Of a stretch of 64,000 nucleotides of DNA, positions 27,245-38,837 are shown in pieces. The stretch covers positions 42,532 to 106,531 of the forward strand of contig BMUD01000027.1 of the NCBI GenBank assembly GCA_014650015.1, given 5' to 3'. The translations under genes were made by a program, and so were the position numbers. The stretch's first letter is position 1; each line of letters starts with the position of its first letter. Under the pieces are notes generated by a model, which had not been told where the DNA came from, did not search any database, and saw only the letters and a program-made list of their open reading frames with translations. This stretch comes from Streptomyces griseoloalbus (lineage in GTDB: Bacteria > Actinomycetota > Actinomycetes > Streptomycetales > Streptomycetaceae).

Positions 27245-30200
27245 TCAGCCTTCCAGGTAGGCGGTGTAGACCACGTACTTGGACGGTTTGTGCTGCTTGC
27301 CCACGTACTTCAGGCTGATCGACACCGTGTTGCCGGCGGCGGACTTGGCCGCGTCGTCGCCGCTCCTCACCCACTTGAAGCCCAAGGATCCCTCATCACC
27401 GAGCGTCCAGGTGAACGTGAGCAGATCCTTCCGCGGGTCGAAACCGATTCCCTTCCCGATGTGCTGGGCCTGCTTGTTCCTCCAGGTCTCCAGTTTGGCG
27501 GCGTTGCGCGGCTGTGCGATCCACTCCCTCATGGCCTTGTCGACGGCGCGTGCGGCGGTGGCCTCGTCGAGCCACCGCGTCGCGATGCCCCGGGTCGAGG
27601 CCAGCGCCTTCTCCCTCATCTGCGCGTCGGTCCTGTTCACGTGGTCCCTCAGGGTGTGGGCGCCCTCGATGCCCTCGTCACCGACGATGTCGGTGCAGTT
27701 GTGGACGAGGACGTCCTGCGGCCGGGTGCCTTCGGTGGTGACGTAGAAGGTGTGCAGCGCGTCGACCGTCAGGTCGAAGACCTCGCGTGACGCCAGCCCG
27801 CTGCGGTCCCTGAGGCCCGTCACCGCGTGAAGGGTGTCGTCCGGGGTGCGGAGCCGGTCGCCCGTCCGGAGGTCGGAGACCAGGGTCCAGCCCTTGCCCT
27901 CCACCCAGAACCGGTGGCCGGCGGTGCTGGTGAGGGCCCCGTCCGTGAGGGCGATGTCGATCAGACGCGTCGTCGGATGCCGGAAGGTGTCGGTCACCGG
28001 CTGTACGTCCGACCGCCCGGTCAGCGGGTCGCCGGCGAGCAGCAGGTCACCCACCCGTACGTCCCGGATCGCCTTGCGGGAGCCGTCCGCCATCAGCACC
28101 CGGGTGGCGCCCGGGAAACTGTTGACCCGGCAGGCGGTGATCACATCCTCGTAGGCGTTGACCGCCCCCTCGATCTTGGCGACGGTCGCGGGGTCGATGC
28201 CGTCCAAGGCCTTCAGCGCCTTGAGGGCGTCGGTGACGCCGACGCCCGTGTGCATTGCGGCGTTGAGCGCGTGGAGCGCGTCGCCGATCTTCGCGAACGC
28301 CTTGCCCGGGATGAAGTTGCTCGCCGCCCAGGCGCAGCCGCCGACGCTGCCGTGCCAGCAGTCCACGAAGTCCTGGACCAGGGCGGCCTTCAGGATCTGG
28401 TAGACGACGGTCTGCTTGATCAGGTCGAGCTTGCTGAAGTACTGGGTGACGTCCTTCTTCAGCCCGTCGAACGGCTGGGTGCCGAGGTACAGCGTGTCCC
28501 CGGCCGGGCAGCCGGTGGCCGTGGCGGGCACGTCCGGGTTGGTGCAGAGGTAGAAGTCGACCTTCACCTCGAAGGTCACCGCGAACGTGACCGTGCAGCC
28601 CTCGAAGCCGATCTCGATGACGCAGTCGTTCTTCTGCTGGGCGTCGGTGACCTTGACGGTGTCCTCGTCGGCCACGTAGAAGACGCCGCCGATGCCCGTG
28701 CCGGCGCCCGACGAGACCTGCTGGTTGGCCTGCTTGCGTTCGGCGGACTCCGCCGCCTCCTGGGCTTCCTCCGCGTACTTCAGGGCGTCCTTCGCGGCCT
28801 CCTCCGCCTCGGTGGCGGCCACGTCCGCGCGGTTGGCCGCCGCCCTGGCGTCCCTGGCGGCCTCCTCGGCCTCCGAGGCGGCCGTGCGGGCGGCTTCCGC
28901 GTCGAGGGCGGCCTCGTCGGCGGAGTCGCGGGCGTCGGCGGCGTGGCTCTCGGCGCGGCCCGCCGCCTTGTCGGCGGCCTCCGCGTCCTCGGTGGCCTGG
29001 CGGTCGTACTCGACCGTGCGGGCCAGTGACGCGGCGGCCTTGGACGCGGCGGTGGCGGCGTCGGCGGCGTAGCCGAGGGCCTCCTTGGCGTAGGTGCGGG
29101 CGTCGGCGGCGTGACCTGCGGCGTTCGCGGCGTGGACGTAGGCCTGCTTCGCGTCGCCCTTCGCCTGGTCGGCGAGGTTCTTCGCGGCGGAGGCCTCGGC
29201 CTGCGCGTTCTTGGCGTGGGCCTCGGCGACGGCCTTCTGCTGCTCGGCGATCGACTTCGACGCCTGCCCGGTCAGCACGACGAGGCCGGCGGCCGAGTCG
29301 GTGTCGACGTAGGGGGAGCCGAGCTGGATCGCGTCGTTGGCGGGCTTGGCGACCTGGGCGGCGGCGTTGCCGGCGTCGGCCGCGGCCTGGGCGGTGACGT
29401 GGGCGAAACCCGCCGCCTTCGCCGACGCGACGAGGGCCTTGGCGGCCTCCTTGCTCGCCTCGTTCGCGTGGGTCCTGGCGGTCTTGGCCTCCTTCTCCGC
29501 CTCGTCGGCCAGTTCGACGGCGGCCTTCGCCTCGGACGCGGCGTGCTTCGCCGCCTGGATGGCGTCCGCCGCGGCACTGGTCGAGGTCCTCACCGCGGCG
29601 TCGGCCTTCAGCTTCGCTGCCTGGGCGCCGTCCGCGTGCGCGCGGGCCCTCTTGGCGGCGGCCTCGGCGCGGGTCGCGGCGGCGTCCGCGTCGGCGGCCG
29701 CCTGCGTCGCGGCGTCGGCCGCGGTGCGGGCCTTCGTCGCGGCGGCCTCGGCGTCGTCGGCGTGCCCGGCGGCCGCGTCGGCCGCGGCCCTCGCCTCCCG
29801 GGCGTTGCTGTCGGACTCGTGCGCCTGGGCGTACGCCTCCTTCGCGTCGGCCTTGGCGCGTGCGGCGTCGGCCTTCTGCTCGGCGTCCCAGGCGTCGTCC
29901 CGCAGGTCGCGGGCCTTGTCCCGGGCCTTGACCGCAGCATCGCGCTTGTCGGACGCCGTACCCTCGGCCGCTTCGGCCTTGTCCTTGGCGTCCTTGGCCT
30001 TCGTCGCCTCGGTCTCGGCGGTCTTCCGGTGCTCGGCCGCCTCGGCCTGCTTGGCGGCGGCCTTCTTCTTCTCCGCCTCGGCCGTCTTCTCCTCGGCCTC
30101 GGCGGCCAGGCGCTCGGCGCGGGCCTCGGCGGCGGCCGTCTTGGCCTCGCCCTCGGCCTTCAGGGCCTCGGTGAGCTTGGCCTCGGCGGTCTCCTTGTCC

Positions 30201-32203
30201 TTCTTGGCGTTGTCCCGGTGCAGCTTGGCCGCGTCGGCGGAGGCCTTCGCCTGCAGTTCGGCGGCGTGGGCGGCCTCCCTGCGGAACTCCGCCTTGGACT
30301 GGGCGGCCTGCGCCAGCGCCCGCTGGGCGATGGTCGCGCTGTCGCCGGCGGACGCGCGGGTGGCGGCCTCGGCCGTCTCGCCGGCCTTCACCATCGCCTG
30401 CAGCGCCGCCGCGGCGCCCTTGGTGACCTGTGCCTTCTGCTGACCGACCAGCAGCCCGCGGCCACGCGGCGCGCCGCGCTCGTCGGCGATGGCGTAGGCG
30501 GCCTTCTCGGCGGCGTCGGTGGTGGCCACGGCCTTCTGGACCGCGGCGGCCCGAGCCTTGAGGAGGGCGAGTTCACTCGTCGCCTTCGCCTGCGCGGCGG
30601 CGACGCCCTTCTTCGCCTTGTCGAACTGCGCCTTGTCCGGGTAGGACAGACTGTCGGTGCCCTGGTGGCCGGACGGCTTGATCAGGAACTTCTGCGAACC
30701 GGCGTCCTTGCAGTCCCACAGCCGCGCGTCCGTGCTCTTGGTGAACGCGCTCAGGTCCAGGCACTTGCCGGTGGTCACGCTCTTCAGGGGCGCGGTGGCA
30801 CGGACGTCGCCCTTCCACGACTGGCCCTTGGACTTGTAGCAGTCCGAGATCTGGATCTTCGTGCCGTTCGCCGAGGCGTTCCCGGCCACGTCCAGGCATT
30901 TCTGCGAGCCGACGTTGCGGAGGTGGAGGTCGTTCTCGCTGCCTTCGAGCGTCCACTGCTGGGACGCGCCGTCATTGCAGGTGTAGATCTGCACGGGCGT
31001 GCCGTTGGTCTTGCCGCCGCCCGCGACGTCCAGGCAGCTGCCCTTCGCGCCCGGCACCTCGATCGTCACGTGGCTGTCACCGATCCAGCCCACCCCGCCG
31101 GCGGACCAGTAGTCCTGCCACTGGACGAGGTGGTCGGCGACCCACGAGTTGCCGAGCATCTCCCCGAGCGACTTCGCGCCGGCGGCGAGCGCCTTGGTGG
31201 CGTTCTCGTTGGCGTCGAGGATCAGGTCGCGCTGTCCGGCCTGGGCGGCGACCTCCTCCTGCCACTCGGTGGCGGCGGTGCCGGCGATCCCGCCCAGCAC
31301 CTCGCTGGGGTCGATCGGGTCCCGCCAGGCGCAGGACGCGAACCGGGCCTTCAGGTCCTCCACCGCGATGCGGTACTCCGCCGTGCCCGGCTGGGGAGCG
31401 GTACGGGGAAAACCACCGTAGGACAGGAAGAGACGGGCGTCGTCCGCGCTCGCGGGAGGGAATCCGTCCGTCAGGTCCTCGAACGCCCGCTCTTCGTAGT
31501 ACTGCCGTTCCCGCTCGTCAGTGGGCAGGGACGGGTCGTAGGGCTTCTCGCTGTAAAGCGGAGTACCGAGGTCGGTGACGGCCTTGACGGTCTGTTCGTC
31601 GGCCAGGGGGGTGGGGTCCTCGTAGAAGTCGCCCTCGCTCTTCCAGAACCGGTCGGCGACCCACTGGGTCAGGCCGGTCTGGGAGTAGAAGTCCTCCTCG
31701 TCGTCACCGGGCGATCCGGGCGGCCAGTGGAACCCGGTGACGGTGAAGCCGCCGGGCGTCTCCAGCCCGTCGAGGGGCACTGCCCAGGCGTCCCGGCGGC
31801 TGTTGAGCGCGTCCAGCTCCTGGGAAGCGGCGTCCCGGTCCTTGGTGTACGCGGTGGCGAGAGGCGTGTCCTCCCAGTAGTCGCGGTTGGCCAGCTCGCG
31901 CAGCTTGTCCGGCGGCTGGTTGAGGCCGTCCTGCGCGACGGCGGTCATGGCCGGCCCGCCCAGCCGCAGCACGTCCGACATCAGGCACTGGTCCTCCCGC
32001 AGCTGCTCGGCGGCCGTGACCGCGTTCCAGTCGGGAGAGCTGCTCGCGGGAACGGCGTCGTCCGCGGAGATCGGGTCGGTCGCCTGTGGATGGGCGGCGA
32101 GACCCGCGACGACCGCGAGGCCGAGGGAGAGAGGAAGGACTCCGGCAAGGAATCCGGGTCGACGTGGTCCGGGCCCGACGGACCACGGTGGTCTGGAACG
32201 CAA
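27245..32203 (-). CDS. Giant exported polymorphic toxin: lectin, Ala-rich coiled coil, Hint protease, RNase A-like toxin
   Basis: The 1652-residue protein has a signal-like N terminus (LPLSLGLAVVAGLAA) and a unique region to about 375. A ricin-type beta-trefoil lectin follows at about 377-510 with repeated CLDVAG and Q-x-W motifs (QQW, QSW, QKF). Residues about 525-1160 are Ala/Lys/Glu-rich coiled coil. A Cys-containing linker leads to a pretoxin Hint domain at 1358-1503 (Cys1358, TAGH with His1430, VHNC with Cys1503). The last 140 residues begin GAHTLRDHVNRTDAQMREKA and end KYVVYTAYLEG. They match the pattern of bacterial RNase A-like CdiA-CT domains. The TTG start has AGAAGGGG 8 nt upstream; no in-frame ATG is near. 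Confidence 0.85.
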   Translation of the reverse strand: MRSRPPWSVGPGPRRPGFLAGVLPLSLGLAVVAGLAAHPQATDPISADDAVPASSSPDWNAVTAAEQLREDQCLMSDVLRLGGPAMTAVAQDGLNQPPDKLRELANRDYWEDTPLATAYTKDRDAASQELDALNSRRDAWAVPLDGLETPGGFTVTGFHWPPGSPGDDEEDFYSQTGLTQWVADRFWKSEGDFYEDPTPLADEQTVKAVTDLGTPLYSEKPYDPSLPTDERERQYYEERAFEDLTDGFPPASADDARLFLSYGGFPRTAPQPGTAEYRIAVEDLKARFASCAWRDPIDPSEVLGGIAGTAATEWQEEVAAQAGQRDLILDANENATKALAAGAKSLGEMLGNSWVADHLVQWQDYWSAGGVGWIGDSHVTIEVPGAKGSCLDVAGGGKTNGTPVQIYTCNDGASQQWTLEGSENDLHLRNVGSQKCLDVAGNASANGTKIQISDCYKSKGQSWKGDVRATAPLKSVTTGKCLDLSAFTKSTDARLWDCKDAGSQKFLIKPSGHQGTDSLSYPDKAQFDKAKKGVAAAQAKATSELALLKARAAAVQKAVATTDAAEKAAYAIADERGAPRGRGLLVGQQKAQVTKGAAAALQAMVKAGETAEAATRASAGDSATIAQRALAQAAQSKAEFRREAAHAAELQAKASADAAKLHRDNAKKDKETAEAKLTEALKAEGEAKTAAAEARAERLAAEAEEKTAEAEKKKAAAKQAEAAEHRKTAETEATKAKDAKDKAEAAEGTASDKRDAAVKARDKARDLRDDAWDAEQKADAARAKADAKEAYAQAHESDSNAREARAAADAAAGHADDAEAAATKARTAADAATQAAADADAAATRAEAAAKRARAHADGAQAAKLKADAAVRTSTSAAADAIQAAKHAASEAKAAVELADEAEKEAKTARTHANEASKEAAKALVASAKAAGFAHVTAQAAADAGNAAAQVAKPANDAIQLGSPYVDTDSAAGLVVLTGQASKSIAEQQKAVAEAHAKNAQAEASAAKNLADQAKGDAKQAYVHAANAAGHAADARTYAKEALGYAADAATAASKAAASLARTVEYDRQATEDAEAADKAAGRAESHAADARDSADEAALDAEAARTAASEAEEAARDARAAANRADVAATEAEEAAKDALKYAEEAQEAAESAERKQANQQVSSGAGTGIGGVFYVADEDTVKVTDAQQKNDCVIEIGFEGCTVTFAVTFEVKVDFYLCTNPDVPATATGCPAGDTLYLGTQPFDGLKKDVTQYFSKLDLIKQTVVYQILKAALVQDFVDCWHGSVGGCAWAASNFIPGKAFAKIGDALHALNAAMHTGVGVTDALKALKALDGIDPATVAKIEGAVNAYEDVITACRVNSFPGATRVLMADGSRKAIRDVRVGDLLLAGDPLTGRSDVQPVTDTFRHPTTRLIDIALTDGALTSTAGHRFWVEGKGWTLVSDLRTGDRLRTPDDTLHAVTGLRDRSGLASREVFDLTVDALHTFYVTTEGTRPQDVLVHNCTDIVGDEGIEGAHTLRDHVNRTDAQMREKALASTRGIATRWLDEATAARAVDKAMREWIAQPRNAAKLETWRNKQAQHIGKGIGFDPRKDLLTFTWTLGDEGSLGFKWVRSGDDAAKSAAGNTVSISLKYVGKQHKPSKYVVYTAYLEG

Positions 32204-32657
32204 GCGTGCATCCCCTTCTGCACTGGAGGGAGACGACCGGGAGGGCGCCGGTGAGCGCGAGGAGTCGGTGCGGACGCCTCGGCTCCCACGGCGTCAGGAA
32301 CGGCGAAGTCCGTCCAGTACGAGATGCACGGATGGCAGATGGTGTGGCATGCGACGCGCCCCTTCCCATGGCGGCGCTGTTCCCCCGGTCGCTGATGGAT
32401 GTGCGCGGGACGGACTGGTCAGGTCCGGCTGCGCGGGACGTAACACTAGGCAGAAGCCCGGATACGGGGAAGAGGAGACCGTTCCGTTGCCGGACGACGG
32501 TTGGCGAGATCTCCACTACCGGCCGGTAGCTGTTCTCGTTCTCCGTTTCTCCGCGCCACATGGGGCACTTGTGGATGTCCGGTGTTCACATGATGATCGA
32601 AGTGGTCAGGTGTCGATCGAAGTTGGCTGGTACTGGGCAACGGCCGTTCGGGGTTCG
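32204..32657. other. Intergenic region between the toxin gene and the DUF389 gene
   Basis: No gene was recognised in these 454 bases. They hold the perfect 14-bp palindrome CTACCGGCCGGTAG (32516-32529). Two copies of GATCGAAGT lie 20 bp apart (32595 and 32615), near the 3' end of the DUF389 gene. The toxin promoter should lie here but is not recognisable by eye. Confidence 0.5.
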
Positions 32658-33605
32658 TCAGGCCTGCGCCCGCCTGCGCAGCCGCCGGTGCTGCCCGGCC
32701 CAGAAGTACTTCTGCGCCAGCAGGGTGAGGGTGCCCGCCAGGGTGATGCCGAGGAGGTTGAGCAGGAGCTGCTCGGTGGAGCCCCAGGTCTGGACCGTGT
32801 CGCCGTAGCTCAGCGCGACGGCGGCGTTGGCGGCGGCCGGGATCGTGGTCACCGAGATGGCGACACCGACCAGGGCGCCGGACTTGGCGGACGTCAGCGA
32901 GAGCGTGCCGGCCGCGCCGGCCAGGACCGCCACCACGAAGGAGAACCAGTCGGGGGCGTAGACGAAGCCGGTCTGCGGCCGCTCGGCCTCCAACTGCTCC
33001 TTGGTGAACAGCCCGACGGAGTCCATGAAGAGGCTGAACCCCACCGTCACCGCCATCGCCACCGCGAAGCCCACCAGCAGGGCGGTCACCGAGCGCAGCG
33101 CGAGGCGCGGCCGGCGCTGCACCACCGCCGTGCAGAAACCGGCCAGCGGGCCGAACTCCGGGCCCACCGCCATCGCGCCCACGATCAGGATCGCGTTGTC
33201 CAGCACCACACCGCAGGCCGCGATCATGGTGGCCAGCGTGATGAACGCGAGATAGGTGACCGAGAGGGTCGACTCCTCGTGGGTGGCCCCGGTCAGGTGC
33301 TCCCACAGCACCGCGTCCGCGCTCTCGCCCGGCGCCTCGTGCTCCGCCTCCTCGGCCCGCTTCGACAGCGACAGGTCGATGTTCTCCACCGCGATGGAGC
33401 CGCTCGTGTCCAGCCCCAGCCGCTGCAACCCGCTGAGCAGCTCGTCCCCCGCCTCCCGGGCCACGTCGCACATCACGACGTCCCCGGCGGGGTTGCGGGC
33501 GGCGCCCGGCAGCACGCACAGGTGCGTGGTGCCGACCGTCCCGTCGATCAGCCGGACCACGTCGTCGGTCTTCTCGGGCGGCGTGATCAGACGCAGATGC
33601 AGCAT
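32658..33605 (-). CDS. DUF389 integral membrane protein
   Basis: The 315-residue protein has a soluble N-terminal domain of about 110 residues (MLHLRLITPPEKTDDVVRLI). About six membrane segments follow, with the family motifs DNAILIVGAMAVGPEFGPLAG and SVTTIPAAANAAVALSYG. Function in the family is not established. It lies 16 nt downstream of coaA on the same strand, so the two are probably co-transcribed. Confidence 0.85.
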   Translation of the reverse strand: MLHLRLITPPEKTDDVVRLIDGTVGTTHLCVLPGAARNPAGDVVMCDVAREAGDELLSGLQRLGLDTSGSIAVENIDLSLSKRAEEAEHEAPGESADAVLWEHLTGATHEESTLSVTYLAFITLATMIAACGVVLDNAILIVGAMAVGPEFGPLAGFCTAVVQRRPRLALRSVTALLVGFAVAMAVTVGFSLFMDSVGLFTKEQLEAERPQTGFVYAPDWFSFVVAVLAGAAGTLSLTSAKSGALVGVAISVTTIPAAANAAVALSYGDTVQTWGSTEQLLLNLLGITLAGTLTLLAQKYFWAGQHRRLRRRAQA

Positions 33606-33621
33606 GGCGGCAGCGTAGCGG

Positions 33622-34611
33622 TCAGAGTTTGCGGAGGCTGAGCCGCTGGACCTTGTGGTCCGGGCCCTTGCGCACGACCAGCGTGGCCCGGCCCCGGGTC
33701 GGGGCGATGTTCTCCACCAGATTGGGCTTGTTGATGGTGCGCCACATCGTGCGGGCGTAGTCGAGGGCCTCCTCCTCGGAGACCTGCGTGTACTTGCGGA
33801 AGTACGACGACGGGTCCTGGAACGCGGTCTCCCGCAGCCGCTTGAAGCGGTTGAGGTACCAGTGCTCGATGTCCTCGGTGCGGGCGTCCACGTACACGCT
33901 GAAGTCGAAGTAGTCGGCGAGTCCGACGCGGGTGCGGCCGTCCTTGCCGGGGAGGGCGGGCTGGAGGACGTTGAGCCCCTCGACGATCAGGATGTCCGGG
34001 CGGCGCACGGTGAGCTGCTCGCCGGGAACGATGTCGTAGATGAGGTGGGAGTAGACCGGGGCGGAGACCTCGCCCTTCCCCGCCTTGATGTCGGCGACGA
34101 AACGGGTCAGCGCACGGCGGTCGTACGACTCGGGGAAGCCTTTCCGCGACATCAGGCCGCGCGCCTGGAGTTCCCGGGTCGGCAGCAGGAAGCCGTCCGT
34201 CGTCACCAGCTCCACGCGCGGGTGCTCGGGCCAGCGCGACAGCAGGGCCCGCAGCAGACGGGCCACCGTGGACTTGCCGACCGCCACGGAGCCGGCGACC
34301 CCTATGACGAACGGCGTGCCGGACTGGGAGCCCTGTTCACCGAGGAAGGTGTTCAGCGCTCCCCGGAGCCCGTCGGTGGCGCCGACGTAGAGATTGAGCA
34401 GCCGGGACAGCGGGAGGTAGATGTCGCGCACCTCGTCGAGGTCGATGACATCGCCGAGACCGCGCAGCTGCTCGACCTCCGCCGCCGAGAGCGGCAGCGG
34501 CGTCTTGTCGCGCAGCGCGCTCCACTCGGCACGGGTGAGGTCGACGTAGGGAGTCGCCTCCGGCCGCTGCCGGTGGGCGCTCCGGGGCATCGAGGAGACC
34601 GGAGAGATCAC
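33622..34611 (-). CDS. coaA: Pantothenate kinase, type I (CoaA)
   Basis: CoaA phosphorylates pantothenate, the first step of coenzyme A synthesis. The 329-residue enzyme has the P-loop [12 protein letters not shown] (Lys113-Ser114). TTDGFLLP, the [10 protein letters not shown] loop and VEGLNVLQP follow. Start GTG 34611 gives the normal streptomycete length; ATG 34590 is an alternative. acpS at 39.8 kb uses the end product CoA. Confidence 0.96.
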   Translation of the reverse strand: MISPVSSMPRSAHRQRPEATPYVDLTRAEWSALRDKTPLPLSAAEVEQLRGLGDVIDLDEVRDIYLPLSRLLNLYVGATDGLRGALNTFLGEQGSQSGTPFVIGVAGSVAVGKSTVARLLRALLSRWPEHPRVELVTTDGFLLPTRELQARGLMSRKGFPESYDRRALTRFVADIKAGKGEVSAPVYSHLIYDIVPGEQLTVRRPDILIVEGLNVLQPALPGKDGRTRVGLADYFDFSVYVDARTEDIEHWYLNRFKRLRETAFQDPSSYFRKYTQVSEEEALDYARTMWRTINKPNLVENIAPTRGRATLVVRKGPDHKVQRLSLRKL

Positions 34612-34854
34612 AGTCCATTGTTAACGGAGTTCGAACGGAGCGGCAGGTGGGCTGTGTCACGCTCGGCGGCCGCTGCGGTCCGTGCCCCGCGCGCATCACG
34701 CGCCGCCCCGGTCGGTGTCCCCGGCGCAGATCACATCGGTGTCACGGTCGCATACCGGGTGATCGCTCGATGATCGTTTGTGAGTCTGCTGTGTCTTAAA
34801 GTGCGCGCTATGTGTTGCGGAGTCCTCCGCACCTTCGAAGAAAGAGTTCCCTAC

Positions 34855-35646
34855 GTGAGAACCAGCGCCGTCCGCCGCACCGCCCTCGCCGCCTCCGCCG
34901 CCGCGCTCGCCCTGCTCGCCACCGCCTGCGGCGGCTCCGGCGACGAGGACAAGGCCGGCGACAGCAAGGGCGAGGCCGACTCGACCGCCTCCGCCTCCGC
35001 CGCGCCGGCCGGCAAGGCGCTCACCGCCGCCGAGCTGGAGAAGGTCGCGCTCGCCCAGGCGGACGTCAAGAGCGGCAAGGTCGCCACCAAGGTCGCCGCG
35101 ACGGACGACATCGCCAAGGACCAGGTCAAGACGGACGACGCGGCCTGCCTGCCGCTGGCCCACGCCCAGGCCGGCGTGGCCCAGGCCGAGCCGGCCGCGA
35201 CCGTGAAGCGGTCCTGGACGGGTGAGCCCGTGAAGCCCGCCGAGGGCACCAGCCCCGAAGAGGCGCTCCTGGCCGGCCTCGACGTGGACAAGATGCTGAT
35301 CAACCTCGCCTCCTACGAGGGCGGGGGCGCCGAAGAGGCGATGAAGGGCCTGACCGCCGCCGCCGAGAAGTGCGCGGGCGGCTTCACCGCCACCGTGTCC
35401 GGCGAGAAGGCCGAGGTCGTCGAGGTCGCCACGACCGCCGCGCCCGAGGGCGGGGACGAGGCGTCCGCCATCACCCTGACCGTCGCCGCCGACGAGAACG
35501 TCAAGGCCCCGAGCAAGATCGTCGTCGTCCGCAAGGGCGCCACCCTGGCCTCCTTCAGCGCCGTCAACCTGGCGGCCGTGGCCACCGGTGAGGACTTCGA
35601 GGTCCCGGCCGAGGTCGTTGACGCCCAGGTTGGCAAGCTCGCCTGA
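34855..35646 (+). CDS. Predicted lipoprotein, unknown function
   Basis: The 263-residue product has a signal with the lipobox LLATACGG, then a charged Ser/Ala/Asp linker. A mature domain of about 190 residues has two well-spaced Cys (DAACLPLA and EKCAGGF). GTG 34855 is chosen because it directly starts the basic signal-peptide region (MRTSAVRRTALAAS) and GAAGAAAGAG lies upstream. It is divergent from coaA and upstream of glmS, separated from it by a terminator. Confidence 0.8.
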   Translation: MRTSAVRRTALAASAAALALLATACGGSGDEDKAGDSKGEADSTASASAAPAGKALTAAELEKVALAQADVKSGKVATKVAATDDIAKDQVKTDDAACLPLAHAQAGVAQAEPAATVKRSWTGEPVKPAEGTSPEEALLAGLDVDKMLINLASYEGGGAEEAMKGLTAAAEKCAGGFTATVSGEKAEVVEVATTAAPEGGDEASAITLTVAADENVKAPSKIVVVRKGATLASFSAVNLAAVATGEDFEVPAEVVDAQVGKLA

Positions 35647-35664
35647 CGCACTCCGCGTTCTCCG

Positions 35665-35704
35665 TTCCCACCGGTGCCCCGACACGGTCGCGCACCGGTG
35701 GGAA
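35665..35704 (+). terminator. Terminator between the lipoprotein gene and glmS
   Basis: TTCCCACCGGTGC (35665-35677) pairs perfectly with GCACCGGTGGGAA (35692-35704), and TTTCC follows. It starts 19 nt after the lipoprotein stop. Confidence 0.8.
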
Positions 35705-35765
35705 TTTCCGATTCCGGGCACGCGGCGGGCGTTTTCGGCCACTGACGGATCGTAGGCTGCCGGTC

Positions 35766-37613
<1,848 letters not shown>

Positions 37614-37791
37614 GTCTTCACGCCGTCCAGGAAGATGGCGAAGGCTCCGGCCGGGAAGGTGAGGGTGGCTTTGGCCGGGGCCTTTGAGTCGCGGACGCCC
37701 ACGTGGGTGGGAGTGTTCGCGATCTCGACGCAGTCGTTGCCGTCGTCGGGGCCTGAGTAGGACGACTTGCGCCAGTTGTTCATCGAGTGCC

Positions 37792-38628
37792 TCACAGCTC
37801 TTTGGTCAGACGGTTGATGAAGTCACGCGAGCGTTCCGGTTCCAGTGACGCGGCTTCAATTTTACGGAAACGCATTCGATAGGCGCCGAGCTGTGCCTCG
37901 GCGTCGACAAAGGCCGAGCCATGCGGTGCGTCGCGTACGACGGTGTCCAGTCTGGCAACCGGACCGCCCATGTAGGGCATGGTGCCTGCGGCCAGGCCGA
38001 AGTTATCCAGGTCGAAGGGGATGACGCGCACGGTGATGTCGTCCGCTTCAGACGAGTTCAGAAGCGCGATGAGCTGAGCGCGGGACGTCGCGCGGTCGCC
38101 GACCCTGATGCGTAGGGCCGCTTCGTGGATCACCAGTGTGTACGGGAAGTCGGTCCGCTTGCGTGCCATCCGGTGTCGTACGCGCATTTCCAGCTCGTCA
38201 GCGGTCAGTTCCGGCACTCTGGCGGAGAAGACGGCTCGAGCGTAGTCCTCGGTCTGCAGCGGGCCCGGCACGTACAGGATCGCGACCTCGTGCCGGAACG
38301 TGGCGTGGTGGTCGAGTTCGGCGAGGTCGAGGAACGAGGTGGGCAGTTGCCACCGGTACTCCTCCCACCAGCCGCGCGTTCGGTCAGTGGCCATCGCCAC
38401 CAGCGCGTCGATGAACTCCCGGTCCGTGCAGGCGTAGTGGGAGGCGAGTCGGCGCAGGCGCTCCTCGCTCACTCCTGCGATGCCCGACTCGATCTGGCTG
38501 ATCTGCACGGAGTTCACGCCGAGCAGCGCCGCTGCTTCGCGTGCGCTGAATCCCGCCGTCTCGCGAAGTCTGCGCAGCTCGACTCCCAGTCGCCTTTGCC
38601 GCGCCGTTGGCTCGCGCCTGGTTCCCAT
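37792..38628 (-). CDS. XRE-family regulator with DUF5753 domain
   Basis: The 278-residue protein has an N-terminal helix-turn-helix at about residues 15-70 (LRRLRETAGFSAREAAALLG, then SVQISQIESG). The DUF5753 domain follows, with FRHEVAILYVPGPLQTEDYA and the later FVDAEAQLGAY. Regulators of this WhiJ-like class, together with DUF397 proteins, influence development and antibiotic production. It is coupled to the DUF397 gene and divergent from an ATPase gene, so it makes up a typical trio. Confidence 0.92.
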   Translation of the reverse strand: MGTRREPTARQRRLGVELRRLRETAGFSAREAAALLGVNSVQISQIESGIAGVSEERLRRLASHYACTDREFIDALVAMATDRTRGWWEEYRWQLPTSFLDLAELDHHATFRHEVAILYVPGPLQTEDYARAVFSARVPELTADELEMRVRHRMARKRTDFPYTLVIHEAALRIRVGDRATSRAQLIALLNSSEADDITVRVIPFDLDNFGLAAGTMPYMGGPVARLDTVVRDAPHGSAFVDAEAQLGAYRMRFRKIEAASLEPERSRDFINRLTKEL

Positions 38629-38837
38629 CCGGTTGCCCCTCGGTTCAACGCGCCTGTCGCGGCAACTCTTTCAGGTTCAGATTAAGGGAATGACTTGCTC
38701 GGTCTTAAAACCAAGGTCTACCGTCAGTGACATCAAGTAAGCGCAGCGGAAGCGCACCGCTCCGTCCTGTCATGACGGTTGCGGCAGAGCCACCGCCCGC
38801 GAGCCGAAACTTTTCTTCATCTCAACGGAGTTCACGC

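Noticed and set aside
29111-32254. A 1047-codon open frame on the forward strand opposite the polymorphic toxin
   Set aside because: It mirrors the Ala-rich repeats of the toxin gene and shows only Gly/Leu/Arg low complexity without motifs.
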